A stretch of DNA of 64,000 nt from Dryococelus australis (taxonomy: Eukaryota > Arthropoda > Insecta > Phasmatodea > Phasmatidae): positions 92,427,416-92,491,415 of the forward strand of contig CM057009.1 in assembly GCA_029891345.1 (NCBI GenBank), in the 5' to 3' direction. The translations under genes and the position numbers were made by a program. Positions 33,318-46,192 of this stretch are shown here, piece after piece. The notes beneath the pieces are model-generated. The model was given only the letters and a program-made list of their open reading frames with translations. It was not told the origin of the DNA and searched no databases. Numbering within the stretch: the first letter of the stretch is position 1; every line of letters starts with the position of its first letter.

Positions 33318-33328
33318 CAGGGGAGGAG
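33318..33328 (+). other. Polypurine tract of the LTR-A element
   Basis: CAGGGGAGGAG directly precedes the LTR start TGTTGTG. This fixes the orientation of the outer element as plus and identifies 33329-35675 as its 3' LTR. Confidence 0.8.
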
Positions 33329-35675
33329 TGTTGTGCCGTATTCGCACGCCTCCTTAATTTCTATGCAACACTTTACTTTTAAATGCGTCAAAATAGTTTT
33401 CGTTATGAGACAGTGAGAATTTTACAGTATGACCTTGTGAGTTTCATATAAGCTATTTTTGAATTTTATAGGTTGTCACTGAGATGAGCCAATTTTAAGC
33501 TATTGTGTAGATTTAAATTTTTAATATTTTGATTAGTTATTGATATGGTGAATTTTATAATTACTTAGGTTCCTAATAATTAACGTCATTTTACTGACTT
33601 CCGAGTATATGATTTCTGTTTCACCTTTTACCTTCATTGTGAGAAATTTAATATATTAGTTAATATTTTTTTAAATATCTTTAAATATTTGATTATATCA
33701 ATATTTTGATTATTGTGTAATTTAATTGCTTTATGCCTATTTGGAATTATCTGAAAAATGTAACTTATATTTAAAGTCAATTTGTCCGGTAATTTATAAA
33801 TTTGTTTTCAGTTTGAAGTTTTAAAGATAATTTAATTTTAATTGAGTTTTAGTGGTTAGACATCTATTTCTGTTTTCATGTTGATATGTATTTCGATAGT
33901 TATTTTATTTGGTCTAGTAACTAATTCTTATATTGAAACTTTATGCATTGATTACAAATTTCCCTTAATTGTATTTCTCCTGTGATTTTAATTTTACTCA
34001 GAATTGGTACTCTGAAAGAGTCTTCTTAGAACTTGCTAAAGCCTTTCCAAACGGCTGTTTCGTTCGCTCGTTCCTGGCTTGACTGGATGTACGCTGCAGC
34101 ATTGACAATGTGTTGTATTTCACATCCATCGCTGACCCTTCCACACTTAGTTTCTGGCATGGCTATGTGGGTGCAATCTTCGTGCAGTCATGCACTTGGG
34201 GCATGACTTCACATTAAAATGTCTTTGGATCACATGAACGTTAGTCAGTTTCGCTAACGTGTACATCTGTTTTGGTCACTTTTGTACTCCTGATGCCATC
34301 TAGCTGCAACGTGGGAACTACTCTGGATGGCGAATTTTGATTTTGATGCGCCGTTGTCTCTGGCCACCTCCTAACTTTCTCCCCACCTTCTCCACGGTTG
34401 GTTCCTAGGTTCTCTATCATCATGACGCGTTAGTGACCTGGGGTGGCCGTGAGGCGGTTTGTGGGAACTTTAGCCGTTTTACATCAAAATTTTGTGCTTC
34501 ATGCAGCGGATCGTAGTATTTTTTTTTGTGGTGATGTGAATTTTAATTTTTTTTATTTTTGTGCATCTCTCCACGATTTCTGCATTCTTCTGGATAATAT
34601 AGTAATTTTCATCTATACCCTCATGGTAAGTACTTCTTCAATTTGTTTTGCCTTGTTCGTGTTCCTAATTAATTCTTTACTCACTATTTTCATACAGTTG
34701 TATTACATGTTGTAGTGAGGGCTCCCCCTGCTGCCCCAGTTTCAACTTTCTACCTGCTTGGCTTCCACAAAGTTTCTTGTTTGGCTCGTGTGTTTCGTCT
34801 CCTATCCAAGTTTCTTCATGATCAAGTATACACTACTTTTCTTGGATATTTAAAATTTCGTCTCCTACTGCAATCAAGCGATGGTGATTCAATAACTTTG
34901 GACAGCTATGTGGACTAACCATTGGAATTAATTATTTGATCTATTTCACGCACAAGTAATATACATACTGTGTATTTACCACTTTATCTGTGTGGTTTAC
35001 TCTCTTTATAACTTTGGTAATAATATTTACTTTACTCAATCTGTAACTGTATTTTGTTTTACTTTGTTCGTGGTTTTGTTACGCACATTAACGTAATTTA
35101 ATTGACATGCATATTTAAATAATGCATGATATATATACGTGTATGTTATAGCATAATGTGCTGGGATTTCCTTTGAATTGGTTATATGCTGGCCATGCAT
35201 TCTTTTGTGTGTGTATATTATTGAATTATTACATTCTTATATACGGTTAAGTTTTTCAAACTTATATTCAAGAAACTTAAACCTATTATATTCTGAGAAT
35301 TAAGTTAAATGATGTTTTATATGAACGCTATATTATACCATATTTTTTATGCAAATATTTAAAGCTATTTTAACAAATACTCGTCTTACTACTTCTTATT
35401 TTATTAATGCACACCAGGGTGTTAATTTGTTTCATTGTTTATATATGTTATATTGATCACAAAATAAACCAATAAGTAAAAAAAAAAAAAAAGAGATTAT
35501 TTAAGCACGCCACGAATCCAAGTCTTTTTATTTTTAAAATTTAATTATTTCCTCTATGCTTTTCTATTACTATTATTTATATATGTGCATGTTCTTTTAA
35601 TCTTGAGTTGTTTAAATTACTTTTTTGTTGCCATTTAAACCAGTTAAGTCTTTTAATGCTTGCATATGCATAACA
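33329..35675 (+). repeat. LTR-A, right copy (3' LTR)
   Basis: 2347 bp, starting TGTTGTG and ending CATAACA. It aligns with 5151-6582 plus 15796-18827, is not interrupted by the gypsy element, and gives the empty site for it at about 34745. An AATAAAC lies at 35464-35470, about 210 bases before the LTR end, consistent with an R-U5 region there. It lacks the 1.85-kb and 0.2-kb blocks of the left copy. Confidence 0.87.
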
Positions 35676-35811
35676 ACACGCAAATCCCACATATCGATCA
35701 AGGCAAAACAAAACATGCCAAAAGCACGTGCAATTATGCATAAGTAAGTACAAATATACATTGATATACATACTAGAACACAACCACTACTACTGCTACC
35801 ACTTTCTTGTG

Positions 35812-37750
35812 CCAATATCAAGTGTAGAATAAAAGGGCTCAAAATAACCACACTTCCCAAAATACAGACACAAGAAAAGCACACGTTGATCTAGTTGCAT
35901 CCAGTATGTATACTTACCAAATTGTGAGGAAGTCAAGCCGAACCTACATATTGCCTTTCCAGCATCTTTACATGGCAATAATTTGAATATTTTATCTTTC
36001 TTATCACAATTCAAAGGACAGATTCAAAGGACAGGATTGTATTTCTAAAGCAAGATGGTTGTCATTAAATTTACTGATAAAATTACGAGTTGTCAAAATA
36101 ACTCTGTATCAAAGATTTATCTGTAGGTAAGTGAAAGATTATAAAACACAACACAATCTATATCGGGACATGACAACTTTAACATTTATTTACCTCAAAC
36201 ACCAAACTTACCTACATAACAAATGTAAAAAATAATTATTACTTGATACAAATTAACAAAGGTAAAATCTCAAAAGTTCAACACGCAATGTTAATCTTAT
36301 AAGTTGCTTCTAACTTTTTTTATTTTTTTCATTTTTATAAATATTACTTCACAAAACTTAAAAAAAAATGAATTACTGGGGATCCCCTGCAAAATGACGA
36401 AATGCGCTGATACATGACTCTCGGCTGCAGCCGAGACCAAAATTTTACTTGGGCAACATGGGCACTTTAGTTAGGGCAGCATTCCTGAAATTATATTACA
36501 GAATCAAACAATATATTTTAAAGTTAATGAAGATGAAGTGATTGTCCAGTAACAAGGCTTGTCTGACAAAACAACAATTTTTCAGGTTTGTGTTCACCAA
36601 ATTGTTCCAAGCACATGCAAGAAAATTAAAAAATTAAAATTTTTGGCTTGTAGTTAAGGCGAGGCTAGCAGTCAGGGCATCACGAGCTGGAAGTATCTCA
36701 GAAATTCAAATCGTAAATCAGTCTGGAAGTGGCAAACTCCATATCAGGACCAAATTGGTCGCTCTCCTGCCAGGACAACTAGGCACCCACACTAATGGAG
36801 TAGCGAAAGGTTTCGCCGAACTCAGGCAAATGTTACGAGAACTGCTACGCAATAAATAATGCACAAAACATAAGTTGTGTAACATAAAACATTATACAGA
36901 ACACCGGAGGAAAAATAATCTTACAGAATCACTTACCCGCAGCGGTCAAGATGTTTTTTAACATTAAAAGAAGAGGAGTCTTGCAGAAGGAGAATTAATA
37001 TCAAGTGGTTATGCCATTATGTGGTGAAGAAACAAGGAACCAGAAATTGCGAGTTCGTAGCCAGACGGAATCGATACTGTACCGTCACACACAAGCGAAA
37101 TACAAAATCTAACAAATTTTTCCAAACAAATAAATACGAATTTCAAAAAATATTTTGGTTGACTTGCGTTATTAATCATAATAATAACCCAAAAATTATA
37201 TTTCAGTGAAGTAAATGACAAATACATAATTTAATGTTTGCTTGTTAGTATCGGGAAAATAATATTTACTCTAAACTGGTCATCGTCTATGTCGAAAATT
37301 TAAACAAATGCTCCATCATGTACAACAGATCAAAACGAACAGAAATATTTGGTTCAAATAATTCACTAAAATATTCAGCAATAGTAAACAATCTTGCATT
37401 TACAATAATAAAATATTACACACCAAAGATAAATTTTATACTTTGTCACATTCAAAAGTGCCTTAGAAAAGCACACAATATTAGTTCAGGCAAAAGTCTT
37501 TTCATATGTAAATAGAAGAGCATATAACCTTATAAATTTTCAAAATAAACGCAAGCATTAAACGTCAACCAGACATAATGACAAAGAAAGCATGTAAAAT
37601 GAATGGCAATATAATTAATAACCAAATTAGATGCTGGAAACAACATGAGGGTTTTGCAAAATTATTAGACAAGGTATATTCCCACAAGGGAACACTATAA
37701 TAGCACATATGCAATCAACAAGATGGGCGGCGCCACGAAAGGCGGCACAG
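35812..37750. repeat. Repeat B, copy 1
   Basis: About 1.9 kb of non-coding sequence that aligns with 37864-39670 in the same orientation. Shared landmarks are ATAAAAGGGCTCA near the start, AAAGGACAG, GACATGACAACTTT/GGCATGACAACTTTT, GGATCCCCTGCAAAA/GTATCCCCTGCAAAA, TTTTTGGCTTGTAG, ACCAAATTGGTC and GATGCTGGAAACAACATGAG near the end. No coding domain is visible on either strand. Confidence 0.85.
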
Positions 37751-37863
37751 CGTGATTTGCACTTCTCCTCGCCTGTGGCTGCTTTCTCTGTGTTTTGGGC
37801 ATTCATTACTCCAATGTTGCCTGCCGCACCATTTACATGGGCGTGGACACTGTTTAAACAATC

Positions 37864-37959
37864 TTGTGTGCTGATATTTGGCGTAGGATAAAAGGGCTCA
37901 CAAGAACCAAACGCCCCCAAAAACCTGTACATTGGCTTCCAGCACCTGTAAATTGTGAT

Positions 37960-38008
<49 letters not shown>

Positions 38009-39670
38009 CTTATCCCACTTCAAAGGACAGAATAGTATTTCTGAAGCAAGGTGGTGGTTTTTAAATTTTCTGATAAATTACAAGTAGTCCAATAAAACTC
38101 TGTCTCAAAGATTCATCTGCAAACTATATCAGGGCATGACAACTTTTAACATTTATTTACCTCACAAAGATTTACTCACATAACAAAAGGTTAAAAGGAA
38201 TTATTACCTTATACAAGGTAACCATCATTAAATTTCAAATTTATAACAAGGTAATCTCATTGGTTCTGTTAGTAATACTTTTTTTTTGTTATATTTTTTT
38301 AGTTCACAAAACTTTAATAATAAAGAGAATTAATTATTGGGTATCCCCTGCAAAAAGACCACATGTGATGATACCTGAAACTCGGCAGGAGCCGAGTTAA
38401 AACTTTTACTGAGGCAACATTATTGAAATAAATTACAGGATAAAAACTAATTATTTTTGAAATCACGAAGATCGAAGTTATTGTCCAATAATCAGGCTTG
38501 TCTGACAAAAGGGATAAGTCAAATTTCCAAATAGTTTTCAACAAACATTTCCATGCTCATGCATGTAAGCACATGCAAAAAAAATTGAAATTTTTGGCTT
38601 GTAGATGAGGCGAGGTTAGATGTGAGGGCATCACGATCTGGGAATATCTCAGATGTTCGAAACAGGCATCAGGCTAGAAAGTGACTCCACACCAGGACCA
38701 AATTGGTCACTCTCCTGCTCGGACGACTAGACACTTATACTAATGAAAGTGGCGAAAGGGACACCGAACTTGGGCAACGCCACCAGAACTGCTAAACGAG
38801 AGAACAAGACATAAAAAACAAATTGCAGGTGGGAAACATTTTGCAAAACCGCGGGGAAAAATAATCTAACAGAAACACTTACCCGCAGCAGTCTAAACTT
38901 TACTTTAACATCAGAAGAATACAAGTCTTACTGAGTATCAAAATATATAACAGTTGGTCATGCCATTACCAAGGTTGAGAAGAAAGCCACACTGACTTTT
39001 CAAGGACATTGCCAGACAGTCTCACACAATCAATATACTTAGTATTGCAATGTTTTACCATACCACAAATATGATCTTAAAAAATCTTTTATGATTGATT
39101 TATGTTATTAAACACAATAATAATGTATTATAAAGTACATTCCCATGAAATAAATGACTCATTCATCATTAATGATCTTTTGTTAATGTTGGGAAAATAT
39201 TCTTTACTCAAAACATGCCGTCTGCAATGTCAAAATTCAAACCAATACACAAAAGTGTACAACTGATAAAAGTGAACAGAATTATTTGATTGAAATAATT
39301 GATTTACATAGAAACAATCTTTCAATTTACGAGAATGAAATATTACACGCCAAAGATTTATTTTATATTTTGTCACTTGTAAAAGGTGCTTTAGGAATGC
39401 ACAGAAAGTTAATTCGAACAAAATTTGTTTCATATATAAATTGATTAGCAAATAAACTTAACATTTTCAAAATAAATACAAATGTGAAACAGTGACGAAA
39501 ATTAATAACGTAATTAAGGTAACGGTAAATGACAATATTATAAATAACCTAATTAGATGCTGGAAACAACATGAGAGTTTTGCAAAATTATTAGACGAGT
39601 ATTCCTACAAGGGACCACTAAAATAGCACACGTCCAGTCAAACAAGAGGGGTGGCACTACAAAAGATGGT
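37864..39670. repeat. Repeat B, copy 2
   Basis: Second tandem copy, following copy 1 after about 110 bases. Substitutions and small indels are frequent. Its right end meets the broken gag gene of the next element. It could be an LTR or satellite-like unit; terminal TG/CA and a priming site were not established. Confidence 0.85.
37965..38008. repeat. (GT)n(AT)n microsatellite
   Basis: About 13 GT units followed by nine AT units, inside Repeat B copy 2 and absent from copy 1. Confidence 0.97.
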
Positions 39671-40926
39671 ACACTTGGTCCCAATGTGGATGTGCGGTCC
39701 CGTTCGCAGTATGGCTAAACCAGGTATCTGGAGTCAAGTAGCATGACTGTATGTATGGAACCCTGATCCATTGTGTGAATGATAGGTGCCAGAGCAGCAC
39801 AAACTCCGCACGTGCAGTACTTGCAACAACTTCAAAAATGTCCTTAAGTGATAATTCTGGATGGTACATGCAGATGAGATTGACCTTGTGCATGACAAAA
39901 TTATACAGTGCTCCTTCTCCTTGCTCTTACAAAATCGTTCGGCTGCATACTCGCAACGGTGTGAAGGTGCCGGTAAAACGTCATGTGAAAGTACTGCTGA
40001 ATTCAGCACAGGTGATGTCATAGTTGGATACTCCTCTCCACCACATTCTTGCATCACCTCCTAAGCATTCGCCAATGCTGTTGGGCCAGCCATATTCGTC
40101 CATGCCATATTGGCTGAGCCTGTTTGTGCAATCGTGAAGAAAAGCTATTGGATCCTTGCTTGCCATGCCTGAATGCATAGGCAGGGATTGAAATCTTTGT
40201 GATGTTGTTGTGGATGAGCTGACAGTTGTGGTGCACACTGGATGCACGAAAATCTTCTCTGATGCGTGTCACACCATTCTCCTGATGTTACACACTGTCT
40301 ATGCGTGCCCTTTCCACAGGACACACAGTTGATGATTGCCCCCTTCCATCCAGGGTAATGTTGTTGTTGGCAGTGTTGACGTGTTGCAAAGTTCACAGTG
40401 ATACGTTCCGTTCTGATGTTGGTGAACTGCCTGGAATCTTGAATGGCACGTTAGTACAGCAGCGGGCACAGTCAATGAGAAATGTTTCGTACAGTGTAGC
40501 TTGTTCTTGTGATGACACACACTTCTTTTGATATACTCGGACGCACTGAGCACACACAAATGTTGATGTTTGTTACTCAATCACACCAGCTTAAATTGGC
40601 AAATTTTTGCAGTGTTCACCTAAAATGTGTTGGTGAGTGTTCGTTGTTAATTTGGAAATAGGCGCATGCGCAGAGTGCGGGCACGCAGGCAGGGTTGAAA
40701 AGGCACCGGACCTGTCAATGTCTCGTACACCGTGCACACACATCCTCCGGTGGGCCTGTGATGGTGTATCCCCATGCTTCTTTACAAAGTTCATCATTAA
40801 CATTCTCAATCTCCTCTCGCAGCCAGTGAACTGCGGCGGCACTGTGACACAAGCAGGTGTTCCCTTGTAAAAGTCCAATGAGAATGGGTTTGGTTTCGGC
40901 ATGTGGCGAAAACATTTCACACACAA
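39657..40926 (-). pseudogene. Gag remnant: cysteine-rich fingers upstream of a capsid domain
   Basis: Read on the minus strand from 40926: a Cys-containing N-terminal piece (CVKCFRHM; in another frame VCARCTRH), then a finger with Cys codons at 40552, 40543 and about 40518 and CARC at 40459-40470, then a PHD-like finger spread over two frames at 40226-40400 (CELC, CVSCGKGTHRQC, FSCIQC). A capsid-like domain follows (40247-39660): DPIAFLHDCTNRLSQYGMDE, GGDARMWWRGVSNYD, ALYNFVMHKVNLICMYHPE and SLKDIFEVV, the pattern of retrotransposon Gag with its conserved tryptophans. At least four frameshifts occur. No protease or pol follows; it runs into Repeat B. PHD identity is inference from Cys/His spacing. 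Confidence 0.65.
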
Positions 40927-41890
40927 TATTGAAGAGTTAGCATTCGCTGTCTGCCAGTCTACCCTGGGTCATTTGCATAATGCGGTTGACATGGAGAATC
41001 CACTGTGCAATCAGCTGTTGTTTTCGCCTGGCATGGGCCATGTGGCTCGTGGCTGTCACCCAGGTGGTGCATGGGCAGCATGGGAGGGGTGGCTCTCACC
41101 GACGTAGCAAAGAGGGGGTGGCAGGTAGCACACTCCCGCTTGTCTGCTGGTATTCCCCAAGATTGTGGAGGGGTGGCTTACGTCATGGGCACTGTGGCGA
41201 TTGATAATGTCTTGTGTGCAGGTCCAAGATGGAAGATTTTTCTTGCTGGCTGGGGAAAATGGGGATCCCAGGTGCCAAAACTGCTATGTCACAACGTGTA
41301 TGTCTTCTTGCCCCGAAAATTGTAGGAAAAGGCACCGTAAGGTAAAATGATATGGGATAATTTTTGCCAGTAGCAGAATATAGGTGAACCAATAGGTTCA
41401 GCAATCTATGCACGTGAGCACACATAAAACAGAGGTCACAGAAAACACGAAACACTGTGAAAATGCAAAGACATGGAATTACACTACAAGGAGTCACATA
41501 TACATGGAAATACACTGTATATAGGGATTGGCATTTTGTTGAGAGGCATATCTTGCAGAATGAAACTGCAAGTGACTTGTCCACAAAGCACGATACAAGT
41601 AAGGTAGATTTTTGATTGCACTATAAAGCACAGGAAATATGTGATCTGGTTGCTGGGTGGGAATGCTCACATGGAAGGGCACCAATTGATGTAGGGATGG
41701 TTTTGTGGGTTCATCATCAGAAGAATTGTAGGGTGTCAGGATTGGAAATGACTCGTTGATACTTTCCGAAGGGTGCCATTGTAGAGAGCATGAGGATGTA
41801 GGGCATGTGTTGTATGATCTCTTTGATAACCCAGCATCTGATGAAACCATATTTCTGAAATGCCTAGTCTAATGAGCGGTGTATAGCTCA
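40927..41890. other. Unassigned sequence, possible leader of the gag remnant
   Basis: Between the gag remnant and a region that resembles the LTR at 50 kb. I see no coding domain on either strand. Confidence 0.35.
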
Positions 41891-42560
41891 TCTCAATGCT
41901 TCACTCATTCCTGTACAGAGATAGTCTTAGGCCATCTGTACACCTTATGAATAATTGTGAAAATGGGTAAACAGCAATCATGCAGCTGGCTAAAATAATA
42001 CGTGCGCATATCATTTACACAACAATTTATTTTCATGTCTCCCCCTCCGAAGAGGCACTTACATGTAACTATCCACCAAGCTTAGAGAGCTCTGATATAG
42101 TCAAAAAGGTGCGAAATGCCTATATGGTATTAAGTTGAAAAATTACACCCCAGCTATGTTAAAAAAACATCCTGGTATGTGGGACGGTGCTCTCTCCAGG
42201 CTAAAAACAAATAAAGGTTGCGGTATACTAATTAAATGACTATAGCCATTACATGATAAGACAAAATTGATGAAGCCCCAGAGAGACTGTGTGTGGACAT
42301 CTGCCCCACTCGAGTTCCAAGTAGCTACTGAATGTGGCTCACGCGGGAGTTGGCAGCCATGCATAGCATTTCCATGCGAACAAATGATAAACCTTAAATA
42401 TAATACACACTGATGAAATGAAATGAGCAAATGTGACACGTGTGAGAGGAGGGGACAAACGAACATTGTTAATCTTTATTGAATAAATGTCTTCAAGATA
42501 AATAATATAAAACATTAACACTTTACATTCTGATGTAGCACATAACCGCAATATAACGGC
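41891..42560 (-). repeat. Possible LTR related to the 50-kb/55-kb LTR family
   Basis: The block around 42010-42075 (ACAACAATTTATTTT…, then GAGGCACTTACA) resembles 50366-50412 and 55356-55402 (ACAATCA(C/T)GATTTATTT…, then (G/T)GGCACTTACAAGAATATG). It sits to the right of the minus-strand gag remnant, where that element's 5' LTR would be. The limits are not defined and similarity is short. Confidence 0.3.
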
Positions 42561-45321
42561 AATTTTGATGGGAGCGTGTGTTTCTCACTGTTCAGAGTTT
42601 GTTTCGTACATTATATCAAATTACTGTAAAAATGATCATGTTTGATTTAAGCACATGCAAAATCCTTTAATATACTGAACCTAAACATGCTACAGAAGAG
42701 GTGCAATTTGGCTCGTGGCCATTACGTGATTTGTGCTATGCCATAAGTGTGTTTATGTTCGGCTGTGGCCTGTGGTTCGTACTTACGTTTTGTGTAGCAC
42801 TGAATGACAAAACTCTTCACATGAATAATAAACACACTGAACAGAATAATGATAGTAAAAACACTTCACGTAAAATAAATAAGCACTGAAAATATAGAAT
42901 GAAAAGGCAATGGAAAAATATTTTTAAAAATGCACAACAATTGATGCCATCCACGGCGTGCAACCAGAAGCCATCTCTTGGCACAGTTACGAACTACCAC
43001 CACACAGCACAATCCATGAGGTGCTCGACTACCGAAACTCAACAAAGTAAGTCAACACAGCTTCTTTCAGTGTCACAAGGTGTAACTCTTTAAAATGTGC
43101 AAAACACAATCAGTGTGATACAGTTAAATTACCCCAATATTAATTTGCCAAGCTACAATTGATGTGGCAAAAACCATTTGATAACCACATGATGTGAATA
43201 CAGCATTGTGCATTTCCTTGACCATTTGTACCACCACAGTCATCTATCACATCAATACATGACAGGGCGGAATGAACAGCCCGGAGTACATTGGTGCAGG
43301 TCGCCGGGAAAATCAAGTAACTGCTAGTGACCCAAATTGCGTATCTCGCAAATGGCTGACTTAACTAATTTCTTTCAAGAGGTAACTCTTGGGGGAAATG
43401 GGCAAGCGGTTCGACAAGGCATCCCTGTGAAGGCACGGCCATCAGGTCATCAAGCCATTGAAGGGAATGTGTGGGCTGCCTGCGCAGTAGTGCTATTTCT
43501 AAACTTCAGTCGGTACCACAGCAGTGGGCCTGCTGCCTAAAATAAAGTGCTGCAACTTCAAGTGTACCATTAAGAATTGTAGGGCATAGCAATCCCCACC
43601 TTGTATTAAAACACCACCCGAGTGCCAGTGAGCATTAAAAACATTTCTTAGTTAGGATGCAAACTGAAGTTGCACTTTGTTCGTTGTTCCACGAAGACAC
43701 ACTGTGTAGTGCATCACATAGTTCAAGGATGCTACAAATTGTGCATGTTCCAAAAACTCACGATGCATGCCAACAACATTGACGAGAGTGCAACGTATCA
43801 TCAACTTAACAAAATAAAGTAGTGATCAACTTAAAATAAAGTAGTGCGAAAGTTGTTAGGAAACATGTTCCATCCATTATGCAATTGTTATCACACATTT
43901 CCATTTAATTAATATCACCCTGCAAGTGCAGCGACATTCCCATGACATGTTTTGGCCAGTAGAGTTTTAGAGCAATGGGAAAGTCGCCAATATGTTTAGT
44001 TGTACAGTGCAATATAGTCCTGATTGCATTCTTTGAGTTTCTTCGAAAAGATCTATTGAGTTTTTCTGAGAGCGCCCTCTGCCATCTTCTGAGTGGCCCG
44101 AGGACACTCTTGCAGTCTGAACTCTGCCATCGGCACAGCAAGCTGCATGGGAATCGCGTTGTAAGTGCATACACCCAGCACCATCAATGTATGCAGAAGT
44201 CATTTAGTTAGTCAATAGCACTGTAGTTTACTGGAACCTTATTCTCTTATTAGTGCGGGGGACTTGACCATCAGTTCTTTCATAATCATGTAAGACAGTG
44301 CAATTTCATAGCACGTGGTGCATTTCACAGCTTAGGTTACTGATGGGCCAGAGTACCAGATGTGCTTCAATCAGTTGTACAATGTCGTGAGTTGTACACA
44401 TTCGCAGCAATAAAAGAACATGTGATTAATTCCCGCATTTAATTATGTCTTTACTTTGATGATAACTTAGGGCACGGCACCCTAAAAGCTGGAGTATATT
44501 AGGAGTGTTATGCATTACTGGTCCTGCTTCCTATGCAGTGTAAAAGCTGTGTCATTAAAAGGGTGTGTAAAGGGAGCTGACATCCTTACACTCACACAAC
44601 AGCTAAAGCTGTTGTAATAGAATCAGTTTCAGTCTGTGTCCATTTCAACACTATAGCATTGCAAGCCATGACGAAGACATCAAGGATCCCAGTGGCCATC
44701 GTCCCACGGCTCACATCAATGCTCTACTGAGCTGTAACCAGGCACAACAACCACTCATTCGTGCCTTCGGTGAGAGACAGGGTGAATTCATTGTTCCTGT
44801 GCAGTCCTTTCACATCACACGTAACACGAGTAGTGCAAAGTGCCGACCACGTGGGCAGATGTATTTCTTTAATCTTGTGTTAATTCTTAAAACCAACTAG
44901 TGCATCATAATCAGAATAAAAACAGACCACAGTGGCTTGCAGTAAACCCGTTTATTAGTGTAATATTCAAAATATCTTAATTCCGTGTGTTGTCACCAAC
45001 AGTGTGACGTGCACCCTTCAAAATGTACCACGTAAAAATTACTTTAAAAATTTATATGAAATTTAAACATTGGTTAAAAATATAAAATTAACGTTATGCA
45101 ATTCTTGCATGGTTTAAACAGAGATTATGTATGTATTTCTCTTACATGAAACACAAAAACTCTAATTGCAAATCTTCCAAAAGTTATAAAACGTAATAGC
45201 ATGTAATTTTTATCAGCTATTTTTATATATAAATAAGTCGCAGTCAACAGTGTGGATTTTGTAATGTAATTTCCTTAGTTATGTGTTTCGCATCACTCAT
45301 CTTAATTTTTATTGAGGGGAA
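42561..45321. other. Unannotated sequence
   Basis: No element ends, tandem repeats or coding domains recognised. The plus-strand frame at 43337-43540 has an ATG in good context but matches no family I know, and the minus frame at 43905-44174 is likewise unsupported. Confidence 0.4.
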
Positions 45322-45659
45322 TTTTTGTTCTGGCCAGCATCAGATGCTTGGCATCACTGATGCCAAACCACCCTCCTCAGTCTGGAAGTAATGAGCGTTA
45401 AGGGCAGGTCGCTTCTCGCGCAGCTCAGAAGTGAAGCATTCTTTTGACGTGTCACCCTTACCCCTAGGTTGTTTGTCATGCCAGCTGCTCTCAAGCGCAG
45501 CACACACATGCTCTTGACGACTGATCACCGGTGAGCAGTGTAGTGTGGGTGCAGGAGTGGGCAAGAGCAGTGTAATGCCGTGCAGTGCAGGGAGTGTAGC
45601 GCCACATGCGCCCACCAGCCTGGCAGAGCGGGCGAAAAAAAACACAGTCATGTGTGTTA

Positions 45660-45670
45660 CATAAAAAGGG
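45660..45670 (+). promoter_or_regulatory. TATA-like box of the plus-strand LTR
   Basis: CATAAAAAGGG about 340 bases into the LTR. Some 50 bases farther, ACAAGGTAAGC (45718-45728) is a good splice-donor match, so transcripts starting here could be spliced. Function is inferred only from position. Confidence 0.45.
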
Positions 45671-46186
45671 TCGTAGCGTTTCCGCCGATGTTATGTTCAC
45701 ACCGTGTCATTTCAACCACAAGGTAAGCTGTAGAATAATTATTAATTTGTTTTGTGCAATATTTCCAAATATGATGTAATGGTATATTTGTGTATCTGCG
45801 TGTGCTAGTAGATCCCTCCGCGGTGTGTGTGCCTGCCACCGCCAGCCCTTGCGCCACGGCGGGAAGTCAGTCAGCAAGTCGCACCCAGGGGGGGAGGCAC
45901 TTGTGAAACCGCTTTCGCGCTTTTCCTGCCTGGACAGCATCAACTTTAATCACCAGTCATATTTGTAAGCAATAGTTAAGTATCAAGAACCTTTTTCATT
46001 TCATATGTCTGGGATACTCCCCCTCGCCACCCCAGGAGTTGCATCGCATGGGGAGTTTTTAATGTAACCAGCACACGTAACTTTCATGCAAGCCTAGGGC
46101 TTCATTTTGTACTGTATAGCCTTCGCTGCAGGTTTAAAGCGAGCAAGTGTATAAGCTATTCTCCTGGAGGGAATATTCAAGTTTGT

Positions 46187-46192
46187 AATAAA
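46187..46192 (+). terminator. Polyadenylation signal AATAAA in the plus-strand LTR
   Basis: AATAAA lies about 35 bases before the GCCGCAAGGCG landmark, the same arrangement as the AATAAA on the minus strand of the gypsy LTR near 7000. Confidence 0.5.

Larger units (their letters stand above)
31135..33328 (+). other. Non-coding internal region of the LTR-A element
   Basis: T-rich on the plus strand, with no frame resembling gag or pol on either strand. It ends in a polypurine tract that abuts the right LTR-A copy, which makes it the 3' internal part of that element. Together with the T-rich stretch at 24831-26015 it looks like the body of a non-autonomous, large retrotransposon derivative. 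Confidence 0.55.

Noticed and set aside
43337-43540. 67-residue plus-strand frame with good ATG context
   Set aside because: No recognised family, no supporting splice or promoter signals, and its length is compatible with chance.
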